Shown: positions 1 through 12,505, numbered from the stretch's first letter. The stretch is DNA of 64,000 bases from Enoplolaimus lenunculus (GCA_030248215.1 JASANG010001183.1:186001-250000); one strand, 5' to 3'. Notes: generated from the letters alone by a model not told the origin. Program-made: numbers and translations.

Positions 1-2488
1 TTACTTACACAAGCATTTACGGTAAACGAACTGTTAGCGTAAGGTGAAACGACTTTTTTCCAACTGAACCTAATGGTTACACGTGAAATAACAGCATCCC
101 AAGAATTAAAAACGCACAACAAAATATATCTACCGTATACTTTCACAATCGTTACGACTAAAAATTTGTATTCTAGCGTAGAAAATTAAACACGCCAAAA
201 TGATTTCGGTACTGTACAAACTTTGCGAAGAACTGTTCCATTTTTACTAATATTTAGCTTTAACGGTGTATTCGATAATGTCTTACCGGCAAATTTTTAA
301 GGTTTTAATTCTAATTTCGACGTAACTCGCGAAAAATTCTTATATTTTCATGCATGAGACTTATGCCAGTACATTTTAATATTGACGTTAACAATAAATT
401 TTGAGCGATTTACAACTTTTTTGTTCCTGGTTCCTTGTCTACCAAGAGGACTCGCGGTGGCTAAAATTTCCGTTAAGACCGTTTGCTGTAAAATTTCCAG
501 TAAGATAAGCGTGCAAAGGGGTATCTACATGCTATACACCAGCGATCCCGCATATTCAAATGACATTTTCCTTGAAAACCAGTAATTTTGTCAGTAAAAA
601 TAATCAAAACTCCAATATTTCCGTTAAATTCAAGTACATAATGTCAACTTACCTGCGACCATAAACAGCAATCAATGCAACCTTTCCTTTGATCATTTTT
701 CAGAACAAAGGACAAAATGTTTTGATTTAAATAGTCAGGCTAACGTAGAAAGGAGACACTGCAACGTGCTTAAGCTTCAACCTTGAAGACGTTTCTATAA
801 ACTTACTTTATTTTCTGCATCACACAGTCGTTCCAGCAACCTGACGCCAGGGCAGTTACAAACGCAATTTTAGAACACATATTATGCAGAACAACTTTAT
901 TGTTGGTAGTTGTTTAATATATCGCCGCTTTCTATACTGTCTCGTCCATTTTTACTTCCATCCAGCTTTATTTTATTGCCACTGTTCCGGCCAATTTATT
1001 TATTACACAATTATTTTTGAGTGCAAGTTTTTGCTGCGATAATTTGCAGCTGGAAATTGCACACAGAACTTGCATTTTTAACGGCCAATGAGAAAGCGGC
1101 TGCAATAAATTCATTGAACTGGCATGGTTATTCACCGGTGTGAACTAAATTCCTAGCTATGATTTTATTGAATTATTATTTGCAGCTGTAAATTTTAAGA
1201 GCGGGATTTTGGACAAAACTTGCAAGTGCAAGTTGCAGCTGCAAGTTCTCGCAGCAAAAACTTGCACGTGTGAATAGGGCTTTAAAAATGAAGTTTTCAA
1301 CCTTTGGCCAAATTCGTGCACAACAACAGTACAGCAGCTTGTTACGCTCTATTCTGTGTTCGCTACCATGCCTTACAACATGCATGCGCCGACCAGTGAA
1401 CTACTGTCCTAACACAACATAATGTCATCCCATAATAAGAAAACGTCAACAGAACTCCGACAACGACAAACATCAGAGCACACCCGGCTTTAAACCAAGT
1501 TATACTATGAAATCAATACTGTTACGTCGTCGCTGACGCATATACATGCAAAATTCCGCTTCTATTAGCAAATACAATTTTACCTTTGTATTTAAAAATC
1601 AAAACCTGGGATTCCGAACTTGTAGCTTTCCAAGTTTCGACCGCCGTTGTTCGGTACCCAATTTGGCGGATATTTTAGCCCGGGAATAATATAAAGCGTA
1701 ACAGTCAGATTGACGTAGTAACAGTCAGATTGACGTAAGTTAATCTTAGATCTCAACAACGTCAACAACACACTGCTTCCGGTCTTTGTCATTGCTCACC
1801 GTAATACAAACACTATTCACACGTGTAAGTTTTTGCAGCTGCAAGTTTAGCGAGTTACTGGCCGACGGCTTAGCGGTGTGTGTACTGCGGAACTATTCTT
1901 TTCGATTTGAGAACTTATTTGTCATAGTTGCTCGCGACGCAAACGTTATAATCTGATAACTGTACCGTACTTAAAATGACAGCATTTGGAGCCCGTTTTG
2001 TAGAATTTGCGTTGTCTATGTTTCGCTTTGAAGTAAATTTTGGTGTGAATTAGATATTTTGCGAAAAGACGTATTCGATATTTATTGCTAAGCGGAGAAT
2101 TTTTTGGTTCAGAACAGAGAGTCTGCTGGTTTATTGTCAACTCACTGCATGCGTACAAGAATTTATTCCGCACGACAATAAATTTTGATGTTGATTAAGA
2201 TTATATTAGGTGTGTAAATTAGCACTCCTGTGATGCTTCAAGCGGAATTTAGAGCGACATAGTGTCGACCGAGTGTGGTTCGAGCGTGTTTTGCACTTCA
2301 AGGGAGCTATCATTTTCGTAATCTTTGCTTTACGGCAAAGTCCCTAAATATCGCTCAAACACCTTAAAAGCTACCTTAACGCTACTGTACTGCATGCTTG
2401 CTGTATAAAAACTTGTAGCTGCAAAAAACTATACCTACACTGCATCAAGCTCCGACAATGATCAATTCTGACTATTAATTGCTCTTAC
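1..2488. other. Unresolved 3' part of the BTB gene plus repeats
   Basis: The BTB-BACK gene on the minus strand must continue here or beyond the window start, because exon 6 ends in an open donor at 2489 with no stop. No further exon is secure. Weak exon-like islands with plausible acceptor and donor are 807-840 and 443-485 on the minus strand; neither could be aligned to a Kelch repeat. The region also holds family O ends (TTTGCAGCTGCAA) near 1020-1275, 1820-1850 and 2400-2425, and a direct repeat of acagtcagattgacgta at about 1700-1736. Confidence 0.5.
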
Positions 2489-2613
2489 CTTAACTAATGG
2501 TAACGAATGAAATTCACGCGTCTGTGTAACTTGCGCAAAATTCGTCTTGATATACTGTTCAACTTGACCCGCTAAGAACACGTCGTTTGCGTTGTTCGCA
2601 CATTTTCGAACGC
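2489..2613 (-). CDS. BTB gene exon 6: BACK domain
   Basis: The acceptor is aattgttgcag and the donor AAG|GTAAGA. The 41 codons include VRKCANNANDVFLAGQ and end at FHSLPLVK, matching the BACK helix pair where the family has a Phe-x-x-Leu-Pro turn. It ends in phase 0 and the next exon was not found. Confidence 0.85.
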
Positions 2614-5600
2614 CTGCAACAATTATGTGACGTTAACAATAATCTTGTTAGCGATGGCCATTGTAATCTAATAATATTCGACATTTCAAAAAGACAACAC
2701 ATCCAAGACCTAATCGCACATGTGCTTCGCTTAAATGCAATTTATTAATTTAGCAATCAAACGTAATTAAAACGACCCCCATTTACCGCGACCGCAGTCG
2801 CCTTTACTGCACGCTTATTTCCGCTCGTGACTGCAGGCGGAGCCAGTATATCCGATCAGCAAGACATTACATACATCAGACGCCTTCGGCCTGCATATGC
2901 CGTTCAAATTCTGTCGTTTTATACCTTAGACAGTAGTTTTTATAAAATTAAAGCAAAAAATACCTATACAATTTGTTGGTTTTAACTTTTTCGCAATATA
3001 CTTGGCACATATTTTCGCTAATCCTGTCATACGTAACCAGTTTGCAACTTTGTACAATTCTTTCACTTGTCGAGGAGATGCTTCTACTCTGCAAATAAAC
3101 CAAAAACAAATATGTAAAAAACATTACTTTTATAGACAAAAACGCACTCGAGTTCAAGGGTTACAGCGATCATTTATAAACTTATTAATATTATCATCCA
3201 CTGTATGTTCAATCAAAGACACAACTTTACGGTTTTATGTAAACTAGCGCAAGTACTATAACGTAGATGACTTATTACTCGCAAAAACATTTTAACTTTC
3301 GTAGGGTCTGCAGTTAAAAACTATAAAATCAACCGATAGGGTTGGTTTAAAACAAAACAACAGCCAAAAATAATTTTACATTAACTTTTCATATGTTTGT
3401 TATTTTCATGCAGTTTTTGTCTTAAGACAGACTTGTATAAAACTTGCAAAACATTTTGACTTGTTTCTGAACCTTGAAAACCCGGAACCGGATACAAATT
3501 TTGACTTAAATTCCACTCAAAACCGGAATTACTTTACCTTAGATCTCAAATTCCTTACCGTGCAGTATATGCATAATTGACAACTATTTCGAATATGTCC
3601 GGTGCAATATCAGGAAACTTGTAGTACAATACAGATGATTCTGTAAATACAAAATATATAAATAACGTAAATATATTAATAACTAGCACTGTTTATTTCT
3701 ATCTTTTTAGCAACCGAAACACAAATCGTTGCCAAGGACTTATGGTTGGTCCGCGGTTTCAGCATATGCCCGGCTCAAAATCAGATCAAGTCCGACTAAT
3801 CTCCGATATCACTCACGTATCCAAAGGCGTAGCAGAACTTGAGGGGTTTTGGGAAAGAATAAACCTCCATTGAGATTTTCGTCCCGGGGTTTTAGGAACT
3901 TTTTCAGTTAATCAGTAACACTAGAAACCCCCCATCGAAATTTATATCACGCGAGTTCCATTTAAAATCCTGGCTACACCCATGCACTCATTCACGACAC
4001 GTATTAACCTATACGTTCCATAATGTAAAATGTTAGAAATTTTTCAATCCGCTACAAGGTGGCAACAACTGTTCGAATTCAGATTCGAATTGGGCAAAAA
4101 TTTGTAGTTTGGATTCGGAATTGGATTCGGTTGTGATAAAGCCGAATCCAAAAACCAATATTTTTCTTTTAAGTCACAAATCTCAGAACTCAGGTGGGAC
4201 ACGAAACATATAACGTTTACAAGTTATGCGGTTGGCATTGCGTCGATGTTGTGAAACAAATTATACATATATACCTGAAATTTGCAACATACAAGATTCG
4301 GTTCGGATTCAGCAAATTAGCATTGAATTCGGATTCGGTCAGATTGTGGATTCAGTGCCATCCTGGCTACGTACTACATACATGAACACGCTATCCTTAC
4401 CTTTCTTGTGCGGTTTCGCCGCAGGACTATTAAATACCGCGATATCCTCATTGGACCCACCAGATTCCGATGATCCTGTCTGCAAACGTCCACCAGTCCA
4501 TACGCTACCAAAGCCATTTCCACACTGAAATCCTTTCCCCATCCCGGTTACTGCAGTTTCACTCGCTCCGGGAATTGACGCAACCGTTTGCGCTTGCGGT
4601 GACGTCATCACTGCCGAACTCGACGCTGACTGGCTAACCGACCGGCTACTTGCGCCGGTTCCGCCGTTTCCATTGGTCGACGATGACGATATTGTTGGCG
4701 GTGGAGCACCGTAACTCGTTGCTGATTGATTGCAGTTGTTACTGGCGCCGCCGCTACCGTAGCCCATGAACAAATCGAAAAGTGTTGGACTTGCAGCAGC
4801 GAGTACAACTTTATGCGCAGGTACATCACGATTACCGCCGACGTAAAATACAACATCACACAATTCGCGATTTTTACGCAATCGATTCAGTCGATCGAAT
4901 GTGTTTTTCTACAAAAAATACAGTACGGTCGTTACTCGGCCATTGACCAGTGTGCTCAATTTGTGTACACTGTACAACGTAGAATACGTACACTATCTAT
5001 ACCATACATGCATATATTGCTAGACAATACGCGAAATTGCGCGATACCCTGAGTTGAAATAAATCCTGTTCATAAAAAATTTAAATCCAATATATACAGA
5101 CAGACGTGCTTCAGAAATCGAGTGTCTGCGCTACTCACTTGGCGTACGACGCGCTATTACGCGTCTCCAATAATTTTGAAAACTAAGCAGCCATCTCCGC
5201 TGTCCGCATGCTGCTCCTCCAACATCCAAACAGTTCTTAAAAAATTGGGTCCCACACCCCCATAACTTCTTTAGCCCCAAAGCAACAGTTACTTACCATC
5301 ATCGCCGTATCGTGCGTCTCAACAGCTGCATGCGCTGGCTCTGGAGCGACGCTTCCCGACCTAGCATACGGCGCCATTGACCCTGGCGGTAGTCCGCCAA
5401 TCCCGTCGACGCCCATGACATCTTGTGTTGCTCCACTTCCAATGCAATCCCTATCGCCCTCAAGCGACCACCAATTTCGTCCTTCAACCCCACGATCGTC
5501 ATCAACATCGTCTTCGTTATAGCTATAGCTTGATGCAAGCTCACCGGGTTGTGGATGAATCGGCGGTTCAGGCCAATCCGAAAGGCCGTCAGCGAACGCC

Positions 5601-7727
5601 GCAGGCCGATTGCTATTGGTCGGACGCCTCGACGGACCGGCGCTACCTTTAGCGATTAAATCTAACGCGTCTTGCACGCTTTCCGACCTAAAACGCAGTA
5701 AAACTCCGAAATTAACATAATAATCTCTCAGTAACGCTTTCAAATATGCATAAAACCAGAAAGTAAAACCGCAATTTAGCATTTCATCAGGGTGTAGCGG
5801 ATAGTAAAAATAACAAAAACGAATAGTGATCGAAATAACGGAAACGAAAAACGGAAAGATGTTTCATTTTTCTGTCACCACAATTGAGACGAGCAAATAT
5901 TCACCAGGCTTTCTTGATTTAAAAATAAAAAATAGCGGATGCGAGAAATTTTGAAGATTTTGGGTTAAATTTCTTCGGTCGCAGTTTTTTTCACCATCTG
6001 GTTTCGGTCGAATTAACTGGGTGTCACGTCTCGAATAGGCGTTCCCCACTTCTGACCAGTTCAGTGAAACTTGGCGCATATATACGTATCACATGCGTCT
6101 GGCTTGTTGCTCGTTTGGCTCGCGACTTTTTCAAAGTTATACTACTTTCGTCCTAATCTATATATTAAAGCTGGAATGCCCCACATAATGTACTTTGGGC
6201 AACTTTCCAGCATTACTTTGTTTACAATATTTTCTTACAACAGAAAAATGATTGTTCTGTGAAACGAAAATTTGCATACCGATCTATATATTAAAGCTGG
6301 AATGCCCCACATACGTACGTATTTTGGGCAACTTTCCAGCATTACTTTGTTTACAATATTTTCTTACAACACAAAAATGATTGCTTTGTGAAAACAAAAT
6401 TTGCATACCGATTGCTGTTTATTCGCTAACATTTGCGTATAGCACATGTTCAACCAACTGACTAGTTGTTTTAATGGCTTAAAACACGACAAAACTTAGA
6501 ATATATCCCATGCTGCTAAATGTCAAACAAACTTTGCCGCCCGCCAGCATTTTTAACTTCACAAGTTAACTACGTACTTTTCCTGAAATGAAAATGTATT
6601 TCACTATGTTGAGGGCCATCTTTCTGAAGCTGCTCCAACCACTGAGAACGCCCCTGTACAGCTTACAATTTTGTATTTTCAATTAATTTGTACTCATATA
6701 TTATACGCAAAAGCGGCGGCCTACTGTTTGAAGTACAATAGCAAATCGGCAGATTTTTACAAATTACTATCTCAAATTGTGACCTTTAACAAGCGTTTAA
6801 GCAATTAATAATTTTAAAAAGTTTACACAATTATTTAATGTCGTCTATTTTTGTAAAAAAGTTTTTTAGTGTTAATTGTTGTTGAAAACACACTGTCAGC
6901 GTTGTTCCCAAAGTCCAGTTGTGTTTGTACTCGAAGGAAAACATGTGGGTAATGCACGTGAAAGCACATGTATGTATCGAATGTAGTAGTGGGAACTTAA
7001 TCAAATCAGTCGTAAAACTTTATGAAACATTCTGTTTGCAGTTTAAAACTTTTTGACACGATACCTTCAATATATATCGTAGGCCAATCTGCTATTCAGG
7101 CCAATTACCTATTGCCTAGACCAATCTGCTATTCGAAGCAAACAGCAGTTTGACTTGGCCAAGTAGCTAACGATTGTAATATATAGCAAAACAACAGTGA
7201 TGAAAGACAAACGCTGATTCGTTAAAGGTATTGCGTCCGTCCAAATAATCAAATCTGATTGGTCTATTAGTTTAATAGCAGTTTAGCCTAGGCGAAACTG
7301 CGATTACTCGAAATAGCAGAATGAATGGCCCAGGCCAATTAGTATCCCACCCTTTCTAAAATCCTGGCTAATTAGAAACTTACATCAAAGGCTGACCACC
7401 ATACTCGACCGCACCGGTTCCAAACGGAACATCAGCAGTCGGCGTTTTATTCCCACCGGTTTGATCATCGCCCGAACACACAACCGTATCTTCCGAGTCG
7501 CCCAACGGCGTTCGCAGCGCTTCTGTGTCCAAACTCGCAGGAACCAACTTCGCTACCGCCTTTCCACGCGACATTTTGCCCGTACCTGCGCGTCGACCAA
7601 TCAAAATCGAGTCCACATCACCGCTCGCTGTACTACCGCCGTTATCATCAGACGACGCTTTCTCGTCGCTGATTGGATACGGATTTGGCGATATAACAAC
7701 ATCAGCTTCATCGAGTATTAAAGGCAT
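2489..7727 (-). CDS. BTB-BACK (Kelch-family, IVNS1ABP-like) protein, 3' end outside window
   Basis: Six exons with matching phases give at least 525 residues: 7727-7384, 5687-5297, 4908-4401, 3640-3559, 3088-2964 and 2613-2489. Residues 1-245 are acidic, Ser/Gly-rich and unrecognised. The BTB domain starts near residue 248 with RLNRLRKNRELCDVVF and AHKVVLAAASP, is interrupted by about 118 low-complexity residues, and resumes at FPDIAPDIFEIVVNYAYTA. BACK-type helices follow (KELYKVANWLRMTGLAKIC, then VRKCANNANDVFLAGQ). In the family, BTB-BACK proteins dimerise and act as Cul3 adaptors or actin and RNA-factor scaffolds, usually with C-terminal Kelch repeats. Those would lie outside the resolved part. 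From memory the closest match is IVNS1ABP (NS1-binding protein), but other KLHL proteins are possible. The start ATG at 7727 is a choice: the frame stays open a further 17 codons upstream without another ATG. Confidence 0.85.
2964..3088 (-). CDS. BTB gene exon 5: BTB end and BACK start
   Basis: The acceptor is atttgcag and the donor ATAG|GTATTT. The 41 codons include VKELYKVANWLRMTGLAKIC and KLKPTNCIG, the standard BTB-to-BACK transition in which a conserved NC precedes GIR/GVR. Confidence 0.88.
3559..3640 (-). CDS. BTB gene exon 4: second half of BTB
   Basis: This 82-nt exon (acceptor tatttacag, donor CG|GTAAGG) encodes the end of the BTB fold, FEIVVNYAYTA, the usual hydrophobic LLNYAYTA-type strand/helix of KLHL and IVNS1ABP proteins. 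Phases 1 and 2 match its neighbours. Confidence 0.88.
4401..4908 (-). CDS. BTB gene exon 3: first half of BTB plus low-complexity insert
   Basis: The acceptor is ttttttgtag and the donor AAAG|GTAAGG. The first 50 codons are the A1/B1-B2/A2 part of a BTB fold (LCDVVF, AHKVVLAAASP, LFDLF). The rest is a Ser/Gly/Asn/Thr-rich insert ending in a basic KPHKKG segment. Confidence 0.9.
5297..5687 (-). CDS. BTB gene exon 2
   Basis: The acceptor is tgcgttttag and the donor ATG|GTAAGT; the exon has 391 nt in phase with both neighbours. It encodes SESVQDALDLIAKG followed by a Pro, Ser and acidic linker. No domain is recognised. Confidence 0.75.
5783..7077. other. BTB gene intron 1 with repeats
   Basis: This is the distal part of the 1.7-kb first intron. 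It holds a family N end near 5788-5870 (ggtgtagcggatagtaaaaa) and the tandem duplication at 6157. No coding signal was seen. Confidence 0.5.
6157..6412. repeat. Tandem pair of a 126-bp repeat (family R)
   Basis: Two head-to-tail copies of a unit beginning ctatatattaaagctggaa start at 6158 and 6284 and differ by few bases. A third, more diverged copy is at about 11727-11860. Confidence 0.85.
7078..7356. repeat. Family P element, copy 1
   Basis: The sequence begins aggccaatctgctattcagg and ends with the inverted motif caggccaattag. A shortened second copy lies at 52024-52206 in protease intron 3. It is probably a MITE; no target duplication was resolved. Confidence 0.55.
7384..7727 (-). CDS. 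BTB gene exon 1
   Basis: This exon has 114 codons plus 2 nt from ATG (MPLILDEADVV) to the donor AT|GTAAGT. The peptide is acidic and Ser/Thr/Gly-rich with no recognised domain. The split codon joins exon 2 as Met. Confidence 0.75.
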
Positions 7728-8188
7728 CGTTTTGTACTCTTTGTTTTCGCAACAATCACATATACAATCAGCAGATCACAAACGTTTGTAATAAATCAAG
7801 CACCAAAAACACTACTCCAATCGTTGTATTTTTTAAAATTTGGTCAAACAAACCAGCTAAAAGCTTATGCGATGTGAACTTGTTTTTCGGTTAATATCAC
7901 ATTCAAACTCGCTCTATCAACCAGGTTCAAATTTCGGCTCCGTTTCAAAGCTCGCAGTTTGTTATATCACACATGATACAGCACCGTAAACAGCTAAAAG
8001 GCTTTTGCAAAACAAGCTCTCTGATCAAATATATTTAAATCGGCATCAGACCAAACACGAAACAATTCAAAATATTCGTATCGTTGCCGAAATTACTTGT
8101 TGCAACTGTAATTTTGCAACTGTAATTTTGCAGCTACAATTTCGCCACCGTACAAAACGGTACAATATACAGTTTTAAATGTATATAC

Positions 8189-8312
8189 GTTCGCCAAATC
8201 TTTATGATTGGTCAAACTATGTCCGCCAAACCCTTTATGATTGGTCAAACTACGTCCGCCAAACCTTTATGATTGGTCAAACTACGCTAGCCAAATCCTT
8301 ACGATTGGTCAG
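8189..8312 (-). promoter_or_regulatory. Four tandem CCAAT-type units upstream of the BTB gene
   Basis: Four 32-33-bp units carry gattggtcaaac on the plus strand, starting at 8206, 8239, 8271 and 8303. On the strand of the BTB gene each reads GTTTGACCAATC, a CCAAT box. They lie about 0.46-0.59 kb upstream of the chosen ATG. CCAAT is the NF-Y core in animals; a promoter or enhancer role is inferred from position and spacing only. Confidence 0.45.
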
Positions 8313-9110
8313 TTAGTTATAGTTTTGGCAAATTTTGAAACGCAATGAAAAAAACTGAGCAAATTAAATTTGATGCTTTAACAAAACACACACCAACCAG
8401 TAGAGACAACTCAGGCAGCCAAGACTTATATACAAGTCAGATTATACTCACAAAACGCCAACCTACGAAAGCGATCAAATCCTTGTGACGTCCAGCTCTT
8501 CAACTACGGATAGTTCTGTGACACAGGCACACACGCCAACTAATAAACCGTTTTCGGGTTAAATCACCGTTAACACAAACTGACTGGTTGAATTGCTTAA
8601 CTCTTTGTCGCAAATCAAACTTGACAATTCGTCTAAATAACTTGATTATAAACCTAGGATATCAGATACAGCCCAACAAAATTGTCAAATCACAAAATAA
8701 CCTTTGCTATATTATGCAGCGCATTCAAGCAAGTGTTAGGCGATAGCATGAATTGTAGTACGACTCGTGCAAACAATACATCCAATTCGGTTGCTATACT
8801 GACTGATCTGACCTGATCTGATTTTATGACGTTGACACTGATTTTATGACGTAATATGACGTAATTATACTATAAATACAACCGGAAATATGGTGTTTTT
8901 ACAATTATTTATTACTGATTACAACAAATTGTTGCTATAAACAACGCGTGTTTTATCGCATTTGTTTATTGGATTAAACCCTGAGACAAAACCATCGATA
9001 CAAAATAAACACACTATGTGTTACAAAACAACAGTAGACATATTTATCAATCCGAACGAAGGAAGAGATGCCTCATATTTCGCTATAAACTCAACCGAAA
9101 ATACATTCTA
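8313..9110. other. Intergenic, nothing recognised
   Basis: This is AT-rich sequence. A short direct repeat (attttatgacgt) occurs at about 8820-8860. No gene, RNA or element boundary was recognised. Confidence 0.5.
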
Positions 9111-9112
9111 AC

Positions 9113-9650
9113 CAGGGTGTAAGGCGGAACTAGATTATGCGTATATACCAGAATCGAATCGGAACAGCAAATCTATACTGGAATTGTATTCGAAATCCGA
9201 ATTCCGGTTCCACCCTGATACTAATCTATCAGTATGTTGACTTTATGCAGCAGGGTGAAACCGGAATTTCGATTCCGATTAGAATATCGATACAAAACTA
9301 GTTCCGGTTCCGATTGCACAATCCATCTAAACTGGAATTTTGAAATCTTAATTTTAATCCTAATTGTTGTGATATGTTGTTTAAAAATTGTGCCTTATTT
9401 ATCTATTAAATTGGTTTCGATGAGTTAACTTATCAATAATTAGTTTAGCTTCTACAGAACCAAAAATCATTGCCAACTTGTTCGGGCATCCTTTTTTGTT
9501 GCCAGCCAACATACACACTGAACAAACATGATATATATTTATCAATACAAATTATTCGTACAATCACAAAATGTCTAGTTCCGATTACAATTCGGGTATA
9601 AATTTCCCCTTACGATTCCGGTATAATCCAGTTCCGCTTTGCACCCTCTT
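9113..9650. repeat. Family K elements (GATTCCG-rich), two adjacent copies
   Basis: A short inverted copy at about 9113-9225 is followed by a longer copy ending in cagttccgctttgcaccc. The ends are inverted (AGGGTGCAA...TTGCACCCT type) and the interior repeats GATTCCG and CGGAAT. Other copies are at 10571, 13112 and 14602. Confidence 0.7.
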
Positions 9651-9702
9651 ATGCAGTATCCACTGATGCAAATCGCACAATCCTGTAGTAATACTCCAAC
9701 AC

Positions 9703-10570
9703 TGGCGGATCCAAGGGCCAAAGTCCGCTAAAAGGCCCCCTAACATCGATCAAAACCAAGACTCCGTATAAAGGTTCACACTAAAATGACGTTTGGCTCC
9801 TCGTGCCTGAGTTATTTCCACTATCATATTTGGCCCTTGCACAAATTTCTTTCTTCGCTACTGTAATACCTACTGAACGCAAAACTTCACTGTCAAACAA
9901 TATATAAGCTTCACCGCTGCATATTTTTATCTTAAACTTCACAAGTGATTGAACCGCAGTTCACAGAAACAGACGACCTTCCCAGGACAACCTTTGGCAT
10001 TGGAATATATTAATTCGCACCATAAACAGCCAAAAAGTAAACACTTGTGGTACGCAACCTATTCAAACGACCTAAATTGCACACAGAGCAAACCAGGATT
10101 CTGGTTAAAAACACTGAGCTGATAGCAAATTTATCAGGCAATATCACTATAGCAACAAACACAAACTTTCACAACGTATATATAGATATATATCATATAT
10201 ATGTATATATTATTATTATTATTATTATTATTGTCAAGTTTCTAGAAAATCTATCATAAAATAGCTACACGTTGAATCACCATGTCACTCTCTATTAGAT
10301 AAACACCACTGTGATTAAGGTAATTTGCCAGACAGGATACAATTAAACCAAAACTATACATATGCATGCAGATACGTATACAAGGCCACAATCGGGTAAA
10401 GCCCTCCCGGAAATTATTCGTGACGTGACGAAAAAACCTGTTAAACTACAATCTTCAAAATAGACAACTGGATTCTAAGATCTAAAAGGTTTCTCGCCTG
10501 CTAAGCTCGCTTACAAAAAACGTTGCAATTATATTTGCATTTGTAAGATATAATCGTAAATAATCACGGC
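9703..10570. other. Intergenic with a hAT-like end and microsatellite
   Basis: A ctggcggatccaa terminus of family H begins near 9703. TATA and ATT microsatellites occupy about 10178-10235. No coding potential was recognised. Confidence 0.45.
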
Positions 10571-11018
10571 GCAACAACCGGAATTCCGATTCCGATTAGA
10601 TTTCCGATTCAAAAACGAGTTCCGGTTGCGATTCCGGTTGCGATTCCGGTTACGCAATCAATCGGAATCGGAATGTGGACATGTGAATTTTAGGCCCACT
10701 TGTTATGTTGCATAAAAAATTGTGCATCATTAATTGTTTTAAATTGTTTTCGATGAGTTACTTTATCAATTGATTGTAGTTTGCGCTTAATAGAACCAAA
10801 AAATAATTGCCAATTTGTTTTTGCGACGTATTTGATAATTGTTGCCAGCCAGCACAGACACCCTAAATCAGTATTATACGTACTTGTTAATAGAAATTTT
10901 CCGTATAGCCAACAAAATTGTACGCAGTTTCGATTCCGGTATAAACTTGCTGTTCTGATTCCGCACCTGTATAAATGTGCTGTTCCGATTCCGGTATAAT
11001 CCAGTTCCGCTTTGCACC
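10571..11018. repeat. Family K element
   Basis: It starts near caaccggaattccgattcc and ends at ccagttccgctttgcacc. The length and central AT-rich part match the copies at 9249 and 13112. Confidence 0.7.
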
Positions 11019-11079
11019 ATGCTATACATCTACAACAATATGTGCGTGTAGCGGAGACAAAGACAGTATTTTCGAAAGA

Positions 11080-11251
11080 AGCGGGGGCGTAGCCAAGGAG
11101 GGAAGCAGGGGGGCACAGCCCCCCTGGAAAATTTTGGGGCTCCTAGAAAGTTTTCAACCTTGCTTGTAACTCATTGAATACCCTTGAATGCCCCCTGAAC
11201 AATTTTCAGCCCCCCCCCCCCAGCAAGGTGAGCTGGCTACGGGCCTGGAAA
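11080..11251. repeat. Family I short element
   Basis: It is bounded by an ag-ccaagg type left end and ctggctacgggcctgg at right, with internal poly-C/poly-G and ttttcaaccttgcttg. Relatives are at 12346, 52590, 60430 and 63378. It resembles a MITE of about 165 bp. Confidence 0.6.
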
Positions 11252-12345
11252 GAAGCCTATTATAATATGTGTTAGATTAAGCCACTTTTCCCAGGTACAG
11301 AGGCTGTATAATTTAGGTACGTATATACGTATATGTTAGAAATGCCCCGATGCCCGACCCTGGTACCGGAGACGAAACGTTATTTGCCTGGCCTAACCGA
11401 GGTCATTTTTTAAAAAACAATCCATAACCAGCCAACTCGCATAAAAAATAATCCTATCACACTCGCTCCACGTTTGGAAAATATGAAATCCCAAGAAATT
11501 ACTGTACATACACGGAATTTTTTATTTTCTCACGGTTTGCTGTACACGCTACACAGTATATAGATTGTTTATTTTTCCACTGTTAGCCATGTTGTTAGCT
11601 CATGTTGATAGTTATCTTTACGTGTTGTAACTTGGCCCCCGGTTAACACCAGTCGCGACACCGGTAAAAATCCTGACCCGCGCCAACTCTAATATATAAA
11701 CGATTTGCTGCCAAAACCGTTATCTGTATATTAAAGCTGGAACGCAACGCATACGTATTTTGGGCAAATTTCCAGCATTACTTTGTTTACAATAATTTCT
11801 TAGGAAATACACGTGACTGTTTTTTGTTCTATGAAAAGAAAATTTGCATGGAAATTTTTGTGCTTTCGCAAACTTATGCGCATTGCACAAAGCTACCAGA
11901 CTATATAGTATAAATCAAATGTTGATCTTTTTCAAAAAAGACCTTTAAAATTAAACCAGAATGCATCCCTAATAAATTATATATTTGCCCAATCATCTGC
12001 CCTTGCACTTACAGAATCTTCTAGAACAATTTGAACACACCGTATACGTACGTATTTCCTTACATCAATCACAGTGACCTCCACAGCCAGTCCCTGCCGC
12101 ACAATTTCAAACAATGCATAATAAAAACCCAAACATCTTGTTTACTTACAGTGCAAATAAATTGCAATATCTAGAAATTCGCAACACAATATCGAACATC
12201 AAACCGCAGTGCTGTAAATATCGCAAATAAATAAAAAAACTGTTACATCCAAAACAGAACATTTCAAACGACACAACAAAGTACCTATGGTCACTAGTAT
12301 ATACATTTCCCTCTACAAACTCAAGCCTAAACCTTAGCATACCCA
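11252..12345. other. Intergenic with a family R relic
   Basis: A diverged copy of the 126-bp family R unit lies at 11727-11860. The rest is AT-rich with no recognised gene. Confidence 0.5.
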
Positions 12346-12505
12346 TAGCCAGCTCACCTTACTAGGGAGGTAAAAAAATTTCACGAGGGGCATACAAGGG
12401 CCGTTTTCGATGACTTACAAGTAAAGTTAAAAATTTTCTGGTGGGAAGAAGGGCAAAATTTTTTCAGGGTGGGGCTGAGCCACCATAGCCCAACTCTGAC
12501 TATGC
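12346..12505. repeat. Family I short element
   Basis: It begins tagccagctcaccttactag and ends near gccaccatagcccaac. The internal ttcaaaaattttctggtggg-like core matches the copy at 52590. Confidence 0.55.

Noticed and set aside
650-692. Minus-strand peptide MIKGKVALIAVYGR before a good donor
   Set aside because: A start codon and donor are present but there is no supporting context; too short to call.
443-840. Two short exon-like islands on the minus strand (443-485 and 807-840)
   Set aside because: Splice sites look acceptable but the peptides are only 11-14 residues, do not align with a Kelch repeat, and the phase does not follow directly from exon 6.
4401-4908. RhoBTB identity for the BTB gene
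   Set aside because: A split BTB with a long insert suggested it, but no GTPase domain precedes the BTB and BACK-like exons follow, with the best remembered match to IVNS1ABP/KLHL proteins.
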